Shown: piece after piece, positions 16,233 through 24,417 of the stretch | Numbering within the stretch: position 1 is the stretch's first letter | How the letters are laid out: each line of letters starts with the position of its first letter | DNA from: Erysipelotrichaceae bacterium | GTDB taxonomy: Bacteria > Bacillota_I > Bacilli_A > Erysipelotrichales > Erysipelotrichaceae | DNA length: 50,102 nucleotides | Direction: 5' to 3' | NCBI GenBank assembly: GCA_017432895.1 | Contig: JAFRIG010000069.1 | Coordinates: 1-50,102, forward strand | Made by a program: the position numbers and the translations under genes | Notes under the pieces: generated by a model | Seen by the model: only the letters and a program-made list of their open reading frames with translations | What the model was told of the DNA's origin: nothing | Databases searched by the model: none

Positions 16233-17038
16233 ACAAAGTGCTCCTTAAAAAACACGATCGTCTCATCCGTCAGCTGTTTCGATAACTCCGGTCTGCCATT
16301 CCATTGGCCGAAACCATGATCAGCCTCATGAACGGTATTAAGTTTTCTTTCCTTTGCCTTACAAAGTTCTTCATAAGTCTTCTCAGCCACCTCATAAGGT
16401 ACGGTCGTATCTTCATCGCCATGGACCACAATGGCACAGCCTTTATAATCATTAAGACCCTTCACCGGCGACAATTCCTTCATCTGCTCGATCAGCTCAC
16501 CATTCAATTTGATATATGTATCATCGAAGAGATTGTGGAAATCGCAATAGCCTTTTTCCTTTATCTCTTCTTCCATCTGACTTAAAGGTACTCCCAAAAA
16601 CTGATCTTCACCATTGAAACTATCATATGAAGCTGAAGCCCATAAACCGATACAGCTGATCTCGGGATGTTTGGCGATATATAAAGATGTCAGTCTGCCA
16701 CCCATGGAGTAGCCGATCATGCCTGTATCTTTTGTCAGTTCATAATTTCCTTTGACGTAATCGACGCAGCTGTCGATATCATCCATACAGTTTAGCAAAG
16801 TGTAATTGATGAAATCTTCCTTGGATTCATCACAGCCCGGAAAGCCTATCATGATGGCCATGACGCCTTTTGAAGCCAAGGCTTTCGCCACAGTGAGAAA
16901 ACGGCCGTCTTCTGTCCGCTTGGCCTTGAAGCCATGGGCACATATCAATAGTTTGGCCGGATAATTATCGGCTTCCACGATCGTGACAGGGATGTCACTG
17001 TTCCTTTTTGATTTGACACTTGTTTCGATGACTTTCAT
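16229..17038 (-). CDS. Alpha/beta hydrolase (serine esterase/acylhydrolase)
   Basis: 269 residues with no signal peptide. The oxyanion segment is CAHGFKA (33-39), the nucleophile elbow GYSMGG (Ser111), the acid in HGDEDTTVP (Asp210), and the base HGFG (His241). This completes a Ser-Asp-His triad. It lies between a PTS permease and the DraG-like gene, and deacylation of the incoming sugar or riboside is a reasonable guess. Confidence 0.85.
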   Translation of the reverse strand: MKVIETSVKSKRNSDIPVTIVEADNYPAKLLICAHGFKAKRTEDGRFLTVAKALASKGVMAIMIGFPGCDESKEDFINYTLLNCMDDIDSCVDYVKGNYELTKDTGMIGYSMGGRLTSLYIAKHPEISCIGLWASASYDSFNGEDQFLGVPLSQMEEEIKEKGYCDFHNLFDDTYIKLNGELIEQMKELSPVKGLNDYKGCAIVVHGDEDTTVPYEVAEKTYEELCKAKERKLNTVHEADHGFGQWNGRPELSKQLTDETIVFFKEHFV

Positions 17039-17052
17039 ATTTTTACCGCTTT

Positions 17053-18225
17053 CTATTTATTTGATTCCCTTTTCTCATAAGCCCTGACAAAGGGATAGTA
17101 GATCAACATATCCAACATCAATAGTCCGATGACCAGAATGACAGCTCTAAGGTCCAAAGTCGCAAGATAGGCTCCGATAAAGGAAGGCATGTTCCAGCTA
17201 AGCAAGGCAAAAGCCTTGTTTACCAGACCCTTATTCATGCACAGATAAGTGATGATACAGTTGCATAATGACGTTCCTACAAACGGTAGCAACATCAATG
17301 GTTCCATCATCACCGGCAGCCCAAACATCAGCGGTTCACTGATGTTGAACAAGGCCGGAACTAATGCCGTCTTTCCGACATCTTTTAAGCGTTTTTCTTT
17401 ACTGAAACACAACAATAGCGCCAGCGAAAGGATATTCCCTACGCCGCCGATGATCACGAAATAGACCCAGAAAGGTGTCGTGAAGACTAGACCCGGCACA
17501 CCACCCTGTGCCTTGGTTAAAGCGTTTATGGAAAGATTTCCTTCTCTTAAAGGGGCGCTGATGCCCGAGATCGCGATATCGTGGATGCCACAGAAGCCGA
17601 TCAGATGCGTCAGTATCGTGATCAGACAGCACATGAACAATGAATCGCTGACATAGACGCTCATCGAACATAAGGACCAATAGGCTTCATTCAAAGTCTT
17701 TCCGGCTTTATATAGAAACAGATACAGCAGACCGAAACACAAAACGATGAGCGTTTCCCCTAAAAGATTCTTTACGTTCTGAGACAGGACTTCCGGTTTT
17801 TTTATTTCTATTTTCTTTAATAATCTGTAAGTCTCCACTGTAATGATACTTATCAATATGGCCGGCAATAGACCTCGGCCATCGAGATATTCCAAAGCTT
17901 GAATATTGCTTACTAGCAGACCCATAGCCGATAGAAACATCGGCATCAGCGGTTCAAGATCATAGTCTTTGGCCAGTTCATAGCTTAGACCCAAAGCGAC
18001 ATAAAGACTGATCAGTCCGAAGGTCCCTTTGACGATGGCCAATGAAAGAAGATACAGGTCCCCTTCCTTAAATAACAGCGTTCCGATCACACCCAAAGAA
18101 CCCGCAAAACTTAGCGGTCCCAGTTTCATCATAGTCTGCTGCAAGGCTTTTAAATGAGGCTGATTGCCCAGCTTTTCAGCCAAAGGCCTGAACTTTTTAT
18201 CCAGAAAAGTGATGAAATTATTCAT
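17053..18225 (-). CDS. PTS EIIC component, lactose/cellobiose family
   Basis: 390 residues, about ten membrane segments. The family sites CGIHDIAISGISAPL (usually GIHG) and NISEPLMFGLPVMMEP (about 285-300) are clear. The start MNNFITFLDKKF, one base after the GH1 stop, matches the usual EIIC opening; a frame 24 nt longer lies inside the GH1 gene. No EIIA or EIIB gene is next to it, so it must use partners encoded elsewhere. It imports and phosphorylates a beta-glycoside, which the preceding GH1 enzyme would cleave. Confidence 0.9.
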   Translation of the reverse strand: MNNFITFLDKKFRPLAEKLGNQPHLKALQQTMMKLGPLSFAGSLGVIGTLLFKEGDLYLLSLAIVKGTFGLISLYVALGLSYELAKDYDLEPLMPMFLSAMGLLVSNIQALEYLDGRGLLPAILISIITVETYRLLKKIEIKKPEVLSQNVKNLLGETLIVLCFGLLYLFLYKAGKTLNEAYWSLCSMSVYVSDSLFMCCLITILTHLIGFCGIHDIAISGISAPLREGNLSINALTKAQGGVPGLVFTTPFWVYFVIIGGVGNILSLALLLCFSKEKRLKDVGKTALVPALFNISEPLMFGLPVMMEPLMLLPFVGTSLCNCIITYLCMNKGLVNKAFALLSWNMPSFIGAYLATLDLRAVILVIGLLMLDMLIYYPFVRAYEKRESNK

Positions 18226-18226
18226 C

Positions 18227-19627
18227 TTAATACCAGTGTTTCCTTTCAACAGCTGCCCCCTTGGAAGCGATCAGATCCTTGTACCACCAGTAGCTCTTCT
18301 TGGGTTTTCTTATTAATCCGTTCTCAAAATCGATCGCCACCAGGCCATAGCGCTTTTCCACCCCGTTTTTCCAGGAATACAGGTCGAAGCTGCTCCAGGC
18401 AAAGTATCCTTTTACTTCCACACCGGCATCCATGGCATTCATGATGGCGCTGAGATGATCGTTCATGAAAGAGATGCGGTAGTCGTCTTCCACCATCTCC
18501 ACTTTGACATCTTCTTTGACGCCGACGCCGTTTTCGGTGATATAGATGGGCAGATGGTAGCGTTCATAGACTTCCTTGAGTCCTTTTTCCAGACCCTGCG
18601 GGAAGATCTGCGTACCCCATTCGTTATAAATGGCATCGGGTAGATCAAATATTTGTTCGAACCAGCCTTTGATGATGACCGTGTTCTTGCCACCCTTGCC
18701 GGAATTGTTTACGACTAAAGAGGTCTCTCCTTCCGTATATGGTTTTACCAGCATGTGTGAATAGTAGTTGAGACCTAAGAAGTCGACGGTGTTTTCTTTG
18801 ATGATCTGAAGTTCTTCTTCCTTTATAAAAGAAAGATCGTATTTCTGACTAAGGACACTTAAAAGATCAAAGGGAATCTCCCCTTTAGCCGCCGTATCCA
18901 GGATCCAGTTATTGGCATAGTTGTCCGCATAGCGCATGGCTATCTTTGTCAGTAAAGAATCATCGACGCCATTGACCGGCGCAAAGGAATGAACGATGCC
19001 GACCTGACCTTCATAGTGCCCTTCTCTAAACGCTCTTACTCCCAAAGCATTGGCATACATGACGTTGTAGGCCGCCTGTATGAATTCATAAGGTTCCTGA
19101 TGGCCGGGCGGATAGTTGCCGATGAGATAACCGGAAGCAGTAAAATACTTAGGTTCATTGAAAGTGACCCAGTCTTTGACCAGATCACCGAAAGCCTCAT
19201 AACAGACCTTGGCGTAATGTTCAAAACCATAACAGGTCTCCTTATTCAACCAGCCACCCAGTTCTTCCCAATACTGGGGCAGATCCCAATGATAGATGGT
19301 CACAAAAGGCGTGATGTGATATTTGTGGCAGGTTTCAATAAGTTTACGGTAAAAGGCGATGCCCTTTTCATTGATATGTCCTTCTCTATCTTTGATGATC
19401 CTGGGCCAGGCCAAAGAAAAACGATAGGCGTTCTGACCGCCTTCAGCCATCTGTCTGATGTCCTCTTCATAGAAGTGATAGTGATCGGAAGCCACATCGC
19501 CATTCTCCAGTCCCTTTTCATGAAGATAGACATCCCATAGCGACTGTACGCGATCATCTTCTTTATAGCCGCCTTCACACTGATAGGAAGCCGTAGCCGA
19601 ACCCCAAAGGAAATCATTATTCATCAT
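18227..19627 (-). CDS. GH1 6-phospho-beta-glycosidase
   Basis: 466 residues, a full-length GH1 barrel. The acid/base is Glu168 in TFNEP and the nucleophile is Glu375 in YITENG. Near the C-terminus SWKNGVEKRYG places Ser428, Lys435 and Tyr437 in the pattern of the phosphate-binding trio of LacG-type enzymes, so a 6-phosphoglycoside substrate is likely. Linkage and sugar (glucoside or galactoside) remain open. The Shine-Dalgarno AGGAG is good, and the start overlaps the 2H phosphoesterase stop (ATGA). It is coupled to the PTS EIIC gene downstream. Confidence 0.93.
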   Translation of the reverse strand: MMNNDFLWGSATASYQCEGGYKEDDRVQSLWDVYLHEKGLENGDVASDHYHFYEEDIRQMAEGGQNAYRFSLAWPRIIKDREGHINEKGIAFYRKLIETCHKYHITPFVTIYHWDLPQYWEELGGWLNKETCYGFEHYAKVCYEAFGDLVKDWVTFNEPKYFTASGYLIGNYPPGHQEPYEFIQAAYNVMYANALGVRAFREGHYEGQVGIVHSFAPVNGVDDSLLTKIAMRYADNYANNWILDTAAKGEIPFDLLSVLSQKYDLSFIKEEELQIIKENTVDFLGLNYYSHMLVKPYTEGETSLVVNNSGKGGKNTVIIKGWFEQIFDLPDAIYNEWGTQIFPQGLEKGLKEVYERYHLPIYITENGVGVKEDVKVEMVEDDYRISFMNDHLSAIMNAMDAGVEVKGYFAWSSFDLYSWKNGVEKRYGLVAIDFENGLIRKPKKSYWWYKDLIASKGAAVERKHWY

Positions 19628-20160
19628 CGCTTTTCTCCTGTAATTCTATAATACTCATTGTCATGATTCTTGCCGCCAATGAAGAAGGATGTAATATCTG
19701 CTTCATCTTCAAATCTTTCCTTAAGCATCCTCTCATACATGACCTTCAGTTTCTCCTCATCCTCATCCCGAAACAAAGAAATATGAGGCACATATGAGGC
19801 ATCGAAACTGTCGATCGCTATATCGTATCTTTCAAGCAGGAAAGTATCGATCTTATCATGCAGGCTTCTTAATTCATCTTCCTTTTCAAAACGAAACCAG
19901 ATCATATCCTTGACCTTGCACAGACGAAGCTTACCACCGCTGATGATCCCGTTATCATTTATCAGTTTGGCCAGATCTTCTCTGATCCTATAAAAATCGT
20001 TTGTATAGAAGCTGCGCTTGAAGGATACATGTAAAGGAAAATCAAGGAAACGCCTGGAAAGAGAAAGGTCCTCATTGTTTATTGAAGCTATTGCCTTGAT
20101 CCTGTTTCTGACATCTTCACTTATTAGCCCTCCGGCCCACATCAGCTCTCTGTCATCCAT
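19624..20160 (-). CDS. 2H phosphoesterase / 2'-5' RNA ligase-like protein
   Basis: 178 residues with the two His-x-Ser/Thr-x motifs that define the 2H superfamily: HVSF (His44) and HISL (His126). Such enzymes open or close 2',3'-cyclic or 2',5' phosphodiesters of RNA or small nucleotides. It leads the operon with the GH1 enzyme, which is an odd pairing. The ATG lacks a Shine-Dalgarno; a TGATATGAT extended -10 ends 7 nt before it, so the mRNA may be almost leaderless. Confidence 0.8.
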   Translation of the reverse strand: MDDRELMWAGGLISEDVRNRIKAIASINNEDLSLSRRFLDFPLHVSFKRSFYTNDFYRIREDLAKLINDNGIISGGKLRLCKVKDMIWFRFEKEDELRSLHDKIDTFLLERYDIAIDSFDASYVPHISLFRDEDEEKLKVMYERMLKERFEDEADITSFFIGGKNHDNEYYRITGEKR

Positions 20161-20186
20161 TTATTCCATCATATCATTTCGGGCAT

Positions 20187-20210
20187 AAGAAAACCCGGAT
20201 CATTCCGGGC
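20187..20210 (-). terminator. Terminator of the HU gene
   Basis: On the minus strand CCCGGA-ATGA-TCCGGG is followed by TTTTCTT. It lies right after the HU stop codon and before the phosphoesterase promoter. Confidence 0.88.
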
Positions 20211-20220
20211 TGTTCTTAAA

Positions 20221-20502
20221 CTATTTGACTGCTTCTTTCAGCGCTTTGGCAGCTCTGAAAGCCGGAGCCTTGCTGGCAGGGATCTCGACCTTGTCGCCGG
20301 TTGCCGGATTGATGCCTTCTCTGGCAGCTCTTTCCTTAACGACGAACTTGCCGAAACCGCTGATGTCGACCGTGTTGCCTTCAGCTAAGGTCGCAACGAT
20401 CTTGCCGAACAGAGAATTGACGAGTTCCAGAGATTCTTTCTTGGAATAACCATATTCTTCAGCCAATGCTTCAGCTAATTCTTTTTTAGTTACTTTTAAC
20501 AT
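20221..20502 (-). CDS. HU-family nucleoid DNA-binding protein
   Basis: 93 residues, typical HU size. The DNA-binding arm signature is GFGKFVVKERAAREGINPATG read across residues about 49-69 (GFGKF then REGINPATG). It binds and bends DNA and compacts the nucleoid. It is monocistronic with its own promoter, a strong Shine-Dalgarno (GGAGGT) and a terminator, as expected for an abundant protein. Confidence 0.97.
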   Translation of the reverse strand: MLKVTKKELAEALAEEYGYSKKESLELVNSLFGKIVATLAEGNTVDISGFGKFVVKERAAREGINPATGDKVEIPASKAPAFRAAKALKEAVK

Positions 20503-20531
20503 GTTTTTATTACCTCCATCTGTTCTATTCT

Positions 20532-20560
20532 ACTCTAAAAATCCTTTAAATGAGTGTCAA
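20532..20560 (-). promoter_or_regulatory. Promoter of the HU gene
   Basis: On the minus strand a consensus TTGACA (20555-20560) is 17 bp from TAGAGT (20532-20537), with the HU start about 30 nt downstream. Confidence 0.65.
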
Positions 20561-20619
20561 ATTATCGCTAAAAAGCTAATTTTCATTTATTTTTCGCCAT
20601 TTCGATATTTTTAGCTGTT

Positions 20620-21537
20620 TTACCACTGTTTTAAAGCCTTTTGCAGTCTGACATCGATGTCTTTTCTGGTCGCCAGACACTCCTTTTTATAGTCTCTGCC
20701 GGCTTTGAACATCAGCGAAACCAGTAAGGAAGAGCCGATCGGCAGCATCATCTTTATCAAAGACTGCGGGAAGACGAAATGCGTTCCATGTTCATAGAGC
20801 CAGGCTTCATAGCTGCTGTCGTGCTCCCTGCTTTCCAGTCTTTCTTCCATGCGGCGGATATAGCGGCAGGTATCCCAGAGGACATCATCTTCCGCCCCGA
20901 TGAAGATGATATGGCCTTTGATACGTTCGACCTTGATCTTTTCTTCCTCTTGCAGCGGATGGAGTCTTTCCGATTCATCAAACATTTTTCTGGCTGCCGC
21001 CTTGTCCCCACCCTGTTTAGCTTCTTCTTCAAGCTTTTGCCAGTATTGAGGATGACGATAGGCATAGGGCAGATACGGCAGATCTTTGCCCTGAAATGAT
21101 ACTGTCGATTCATTATCGCCGGGTCTTTCACCCATGCCATCCTTGCCATCACGATAGAAACCTTCCATCACGAAATCGGAAGGCGACATGGCGATCGTCA
21201 GCGAGATCTCGGGATAATAGGAAGCCACGACCAGCCCCAGCATGCCCGTGGTGGAAGCGCCGATGATCCCGATCTTTTCCATGCCCTGATCCTTCAGAAA
21301 AGCGATGGCTTTCGCAAAACGTTCCAAAGGATAGGAATGATGGCCATAGTCCTTCTTAGCCGGCGACATCGCCAGAGCCTGAAGACCCTGCTTATGCAGC
21401 CATTTGGCTCCGCACCGCACCAGATAGTCGTCACTGTCATCACCCATCATGATGATCAAAGCTTTCTTACTGTCACCTTGAGGATACCAGGTCCCATGGA
21501 AACCATCTTTTTCCGTTTCAAAATGGATCTTCTTCAT
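20620..21537 (-). CDS. Acyl-CoA thioester hydrolase/BAAT-type alpha/beta hydrolase
   Basis: 305 residues. It resembles the C-terminal domain of bile acid-CoA:amino acid N-acyltransferases and acyl-CoA thioesterases. The nucleophile elbow is IGASTTG (Ser95), the acid lies in GAEDDVLWD, and the base in YEHGTHFVFP. The standalone hydrolase without the N-terminal BAAT sandwich is common in Firmicutes. The start overlaps the Ogt stop by 4 nt, so it is coupled to the DNA-repair genes although no functional link is evident. Substrate unknown. Confidence 0.72.
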   Translation of the reverse strand: MKKIHFETEKDGFHGTWYPQGDSKKALIIMMGDDSDDYLVRCGAKWLHKQGLQALAMSPAKKDYGHHSYPLERFAKAIAFLKDQGMEKIGIIGASTTGMLGLVVASYYPEISLTIAMSPSDFVMEGFYRDGKDGMGERPGDNESTVSFQGKDLPYLPYAYRHPQYWQKLEEEAKQGGDKAAARKMFDESERLHPLQEEEKIKVERIKGHIIFIGAEDDVLWDTCRYIRRMEERLESREHDSSYEAWLYEHGTHFVFPQSLIKMMLPIGSSLLVSLMFKAGRDYKKECLATRKDIDVRLQKALKQW

Positions 21538-22031
21538 CTTCTTAACACCTCTTCTTCCATTTTTAATAGATATTCCTTGCGTTCAAGTCCACCCGCATAG
21601 CCCTTCAATGATCCATCGCTTCCTATGATCCGGTGGCAGGGAACGATCAGCGATATGGGATTGTGTCCAACGGCCATGCCGATAGCCCGACAGGAGAAGT
21701 TTTCATCGCCATAAATCATTTCACCTAATTGCTTATAGGAGATCCTTTGTCCATACTCCACCTTCAACAAAGCTTCCCATACTTTTATCTGAAAGTCCGT
21801 ACCCTTGAACTTCAGTGGCAATTCAAAATCAGGGATCTTTCCGGCAAAATATATATCCAGCCAGCTTTTGGCTTCTTCTAATACATCAGTATCTTCTTCT
21901 ATTGATTCATTGTCCAGATTCGATCCGTAATACTTCTGTCCTTCAAACCAGAGGCCTGTAAGTCTTCCTTCTTCTTCGCTTAAAAGTATCCTTCCCAGCG
22001 GTGAATCATAATAGGCGATATGGCTTGTCAT
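21534..22031 (-). CDS. ogt: Methylated-DNA--protein-cysteine methyltransferase
   Basis: 165 residues from MTSHIAYYDSPLG, chosen because GGAGG lies 5 nt upstream and TAATG couples it to the previous gene. The active site IVPCHRII carries the acceptor Cys, followed by GYAGGLERKEYLL. It is a suicide repair protein that removes alkyl groups from O6-guanine. It is next to a second, shorter protein of the same superfamily. Confidence 0.95.
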   Translation of the reverse strand: MTSHIAYYDSPLGRILLSEEEGRLTGLWFEGQKYYGSNLDNESIEEDTDVLEEAKSWLDIYFAGKIPDFELPLKFKGTDFQIKVWEALLKVEYGQRISYKQLGEMIYGDENFSCRAIGMAVGHNPISLIVPCHRIIGSDGSLKGYAGGLERKEYLLKMEEEVLRR

Positions 22032-22339
22032 TATGGCCTCCACTGGTGTTTCTTGAGATCGACACAGCCGTTTTCCTTGAAACTCACCCCTTCGCTTCTT
22101 AACAGTTCCTCCTGCTGCTCAAAACCGGGTGCCAGACGGCCTGAGTGATTCACCACTCTGTGACAGGGATAATCGCCATATAAGGACGCTCTGCTTAAAA
22201 CCGTTCCCGCCAGACGGGAATTTTGGGGTCTTCCGATCATTGTTGCCAGCTGGCCGTAAGTCACGACCTTGCCGGCAGGGACTTCTTCGACGATCGAAAG
22301 GATCGCATAAGCCAGTTCATCATTGATAACTCTATCCAA
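22031..22339 (-). CDS. MGMT-family/alkyltransferase-like protein (DNA-binding domain only)
   Basis: 102 residues, only the C-terminal DNA-binding half of the MGMT fold: VPAGKVVTYGQLA at 20-32 and YPCHRVV with Cys59. Alkyltransferase-like proteins of this size usually have Trp or another residue in place of the Cys; here the Cys is kept. It may therefore still accept alkyl groups, or flag lesions for excision repair. It is the first gene of a coupled trio with ogt and the thioesterase-like gene. Confidence 0.88.
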   Translation of the reverse strand: MDRVINDELAYAILSIVEEVPAGKVVTYGQLATMIGRPQNSRLAGTVLSRASLYGDYPCHRVVNHSGRLAPGFEQQEELLRSEGVSFKENGCVDLKKHQWRP

Positions 22340-22388
22340 AAGATACCTCTTCCATCAGTATTATATGTTCTGAATCTCAAACCGATCT

Positions 22389-22853
22389 TTATAGCTCTTT
22401 CTGCTTTTCAAGATATTTGGCCAGCACCGGGCGGATCGGCGGTGAGATCTCAGAAAGATCTATTTCTTTAGGGGTGAAAAACCTTAATTCCTCCATTTCC
22501 CCATCAGAACAATTAAGTTCCCCTTGCCACTTCCAGCACAGATAGATGATCTCGAAATTGGAAACTTCATCGCCATTGGGATAGATATAATGGGCTTCCG
22601 GCCCTGAATTTACACAAAAGAATTCCAGTTCATCGGCTATCAGCCCCATTTCCTCCTGCAGTTCTCTTTTGGCACATGTTTCGACATACTCATCGATCTC
22701 CACGGAACCGCCGGAATATCCCCACTTATGATTGTCCGAGCGTTTACCTAAAAGGATACGGCTGGATCCATCGATACAGATAATACTTGCGGCACATTGT
22801 ATCAGCGTTCTATGGCCAACTATTTTTCTTAATTCTGTCATATAACCGGTCAT
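22389..22853 (-). CDS. Nudix hydrolase
   Basis: 154 residues. The Nudix box is complete: GGSVEIDE then AKRELQEEMGL (about 48-71), with the REx2EE metal ligands. The start at 22853 has GAGGG about 9 nt upstream; a second Met four codons in is also possible. It hydrolyses a nucleoside diphosphate linked to some moiety; the target is not readable. It is downstream of the AlbA_2 ATPase gene on the same strand, with 47 bp between. Confidence 0.9.
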   Translation of the reverse strand: MTGYMTELRKIVGHRTLIQCAASIICIDGSSRILLGKRSDNHKWGYSGGSVEIDEYVETCAKRELQEEMGLIADELEFFCVNSGPEAHYIYPNGDEVSNFEIIYLCWKWQGELNCSDGEMEELRFFTPKEIDLSEISPPIRPVLAKYLEKQKEL

Positions 22854-22900
22854 CAGATCTTACCCTCACATAATGTTTCTGTTCTTAATGTTTTTACCTA

Positions 22901-24244
22901 TTAAATAACCAGCCAGTATCCTGTTTTGTTTGAACCGATCCGCTGTATCAGTTTCTTGTTTTTTAATGCCGCCAAAAGCCGTGAGATCGTTCGCTCCGAT
23001 TTTCCCGTTGATTCCGATAACTCGGCGCTTGTCAATGATGGCGATTCTTTCAGGATCGATAATAGTGTCATTTCCGCTTCACTTATCCTGTCATTTATCT
23101 CGCCATTTATTACGCCATTTTCTGGCGAGATATTCCTATCAAACCTGGAAAATTCGATCGTGAAAGCAGTTTCCTCATTTATATACGACACCGCAACTTT
23201 AGCTTCGTTACACAGTGTATAAATCTTTCTGATCCCGGATCCGAAAGTCTCAACATCTTTGCACAGATAAAGGGTCCTTGCGATCACTTCATTTCTCAGG
23301 TATGAGCGGATATCTCTGGTATAAAAGTCGATCGGTTCAAAATCATTTGCGAAAGAACCCGGATTGCAGATGGAAATACGATTAGAGAATATAGCAATCT
23401 CGTGCTGAACGGACAGGTCATACCGAGCGTGCGCGAAGCTGTTGATAACGGCTTCACGGATGGCATCGATCGGGATCTCGGGGATCTCTTTCCGGTGTAT
23501 CCCGTCTTCGTTCATTTCGACCCGCCAGCGTATATTTTTGACGATGTAAGTCACAGCTGTATCGATCAGCTCAAAGATATTTCCTTCTGCCCGACTCAGA
23601 TCCAAGAAAGTATCCTTGTGATCCGTGGCAAAAACAGCCATCTTTAAAGCTATGGGCTTTTTTGCTGAGAAAAGGCAGACTCCGGCATTTGTCAAATGAT
23701 CCCCATTGAGAACTCCAAGCTGATCGAGTATCTTTCGTTTATCGTATTCTATTTCCGGCAGTCTCCCGCAGGATATAGCGGAATCATAGAATTCCTCTAT
23801 GGTTTTGTCATCCACATCGTCCAGTGTCTGATCCGTGCTTTTATTCTCCCAGTTTTCTTCATATTCCTGGCGGATCATGATCTTACGCAGTTCGGACGGG
23901 GAGAGTTCTCTGTCTTCGTCAGCAATACGGATGTAGTATTTTCCGAAAGCAGAATAAGGTACATCTTCTCCCGAAAAGGTCAAAACAATGACCTCGACAC
24001 CGTCTATTTCTTCAACTTCAACGACAGGTATCAGCTGCGGTTTAATAGATTCATAGATTTTCCTGGAAACATCCCGAAGCGTGGAGTCGGTGATGGTAAA
24101 GGGATTAGGCGTTCCATCATTCTTAAGACCGAAATACACCTTTCCCTGCTTATGCTTGTTCAGCATGGCAGAGACCGATACCATTGCTTCATTCAGTTCT
24201 CTGGTCGTTTTTTTAAATTCCGTTTGCTCATCTTCACGCATCAT
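22901..24244 (-). CDS. AlbA_2/Schlafen-like ATP-binding protein with C-terminal HTH
   Basis: 447 residues starting at MMREDEQTEFKKT. The Shine-Dalgarno AGGAGGTG sits 6 nt before this ATG; a longer frame upstream has none. An N-terminal AlbA_2 domain (EFKKT..LNE, about 6-130) is followed by a GHKL-type ATP-binding region (AIREAVINSFAHARYD, later GSGIRKIY) and a C-terminal winged helix (about 395-445). COG2865-type proteins of this layout are thought to be regulators. The linker NGVINGEIND is encoded by the same DNA motif that is iterated in the promoter region, hinting at autoregulation. Confidence 0.8.
   Translation of the reverse strand: MMREDEQTEFKKTTRELNEAMVSVSAMLNKHKQGKVYFGLKNDGTPNPFTITDSTLRDVSRKIYESIKPQLIPVVEVEEIDGVEVIVLTFSGEDVPYSAFGKYYIRIADEDRELSPSELRKIMIRQEYEENWENKSTDQTLDDVDDKTIEEFYDSAISCGRLPEIEYDKRKILDQLGVLNGDHLTNAGVCLFSAKKPIALKMAVFATDHKDTFLDLSRAEGNIFELIDTAVTYIVKNIRWRVEMNEDGIHRKEIPEIPIDAIREAVINSFAHARYDLSVQHEIAIFSNRISICNPGSFANDFEPIDFYTRDIRSYLRNEVIARTLYLCKDVETFGSGIRKIYTLCNEAKVAVSYINEETAFTIEFSRFDRNISPENGVINGEINDRISEAEMTLLSILKESPSLTSAELSESTGKSERTISRLLAALKNKKLIQRIGSNKTGYWLVI
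23094..23134. repeat. TGGCGAGATAAA units inside the AlbA_2 gene
   Basis: Minus-strand units TGGCGAGATAAA (23094-23105) and TGGCGTAATAAA (23106-23117) are in tandem, and a plus-strand unit TGGCGAGATATT (23123-23134) faces them. Together they form an inverted repeat inside the coding sequence. They match the units upstream of the promoter. Confidence 0.85.
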
Positions 24245-24275
24245 ACGGCACACCTCCTGTCTTATATCTGCTTGT

Positions 24276-24333
24276 ATTATACCATTTTTGGCGATATAAA
24301 TTAAGATTTTGGCGAGATAAATGGCGAGATAAA
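24276..24333 (-). promoter_or_regulatory. Promoter and iterated operator of the AlbA_2 gene
   Basis: A TATAAT box (24276-24281) precedes the gene. Three plus-strand units, TGGCGATATAAA (24289-24300) and TGGCGAGATAAA (24310-24321 and 24322-24333), cover the spacer, the -35 position and the upstream DNA. The -35 itself is poor (TTAATT), consistent with a regulated promoter. Confidence 0.65.
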
Positions 24334-24339
24334 ATAAGA

Positions 24340-24406
24340 CATGAGCCAAAAAGCCCATGTCATCTTAAGTCATAAAACATTATGAAAGGCGGCTTTTAAC
24401 CGCCTT
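24340..24406 (-). terminator. Hairpins downstream of the protease gene
   Basis: A stem AAGGCGG/CCGCCTT (24386-24406) lies after the protease stop, and a second imperfect one (ACATG..CATGT, 24340-24360) further on. U-tracts are weak, so this may work as a processing or partial termination site. Confidence 0.45.
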
Positions 24407-24417
24407 ATGCATAATAC

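Noticed and set aside
24245-24358. Hydrophobic N-terminal extension of the AlbA_2 protein
   Set aside because: It covers the operator repeats and -10 box and has no ribosome-binding site; the ATG at 24244 has AGGAGGTG.
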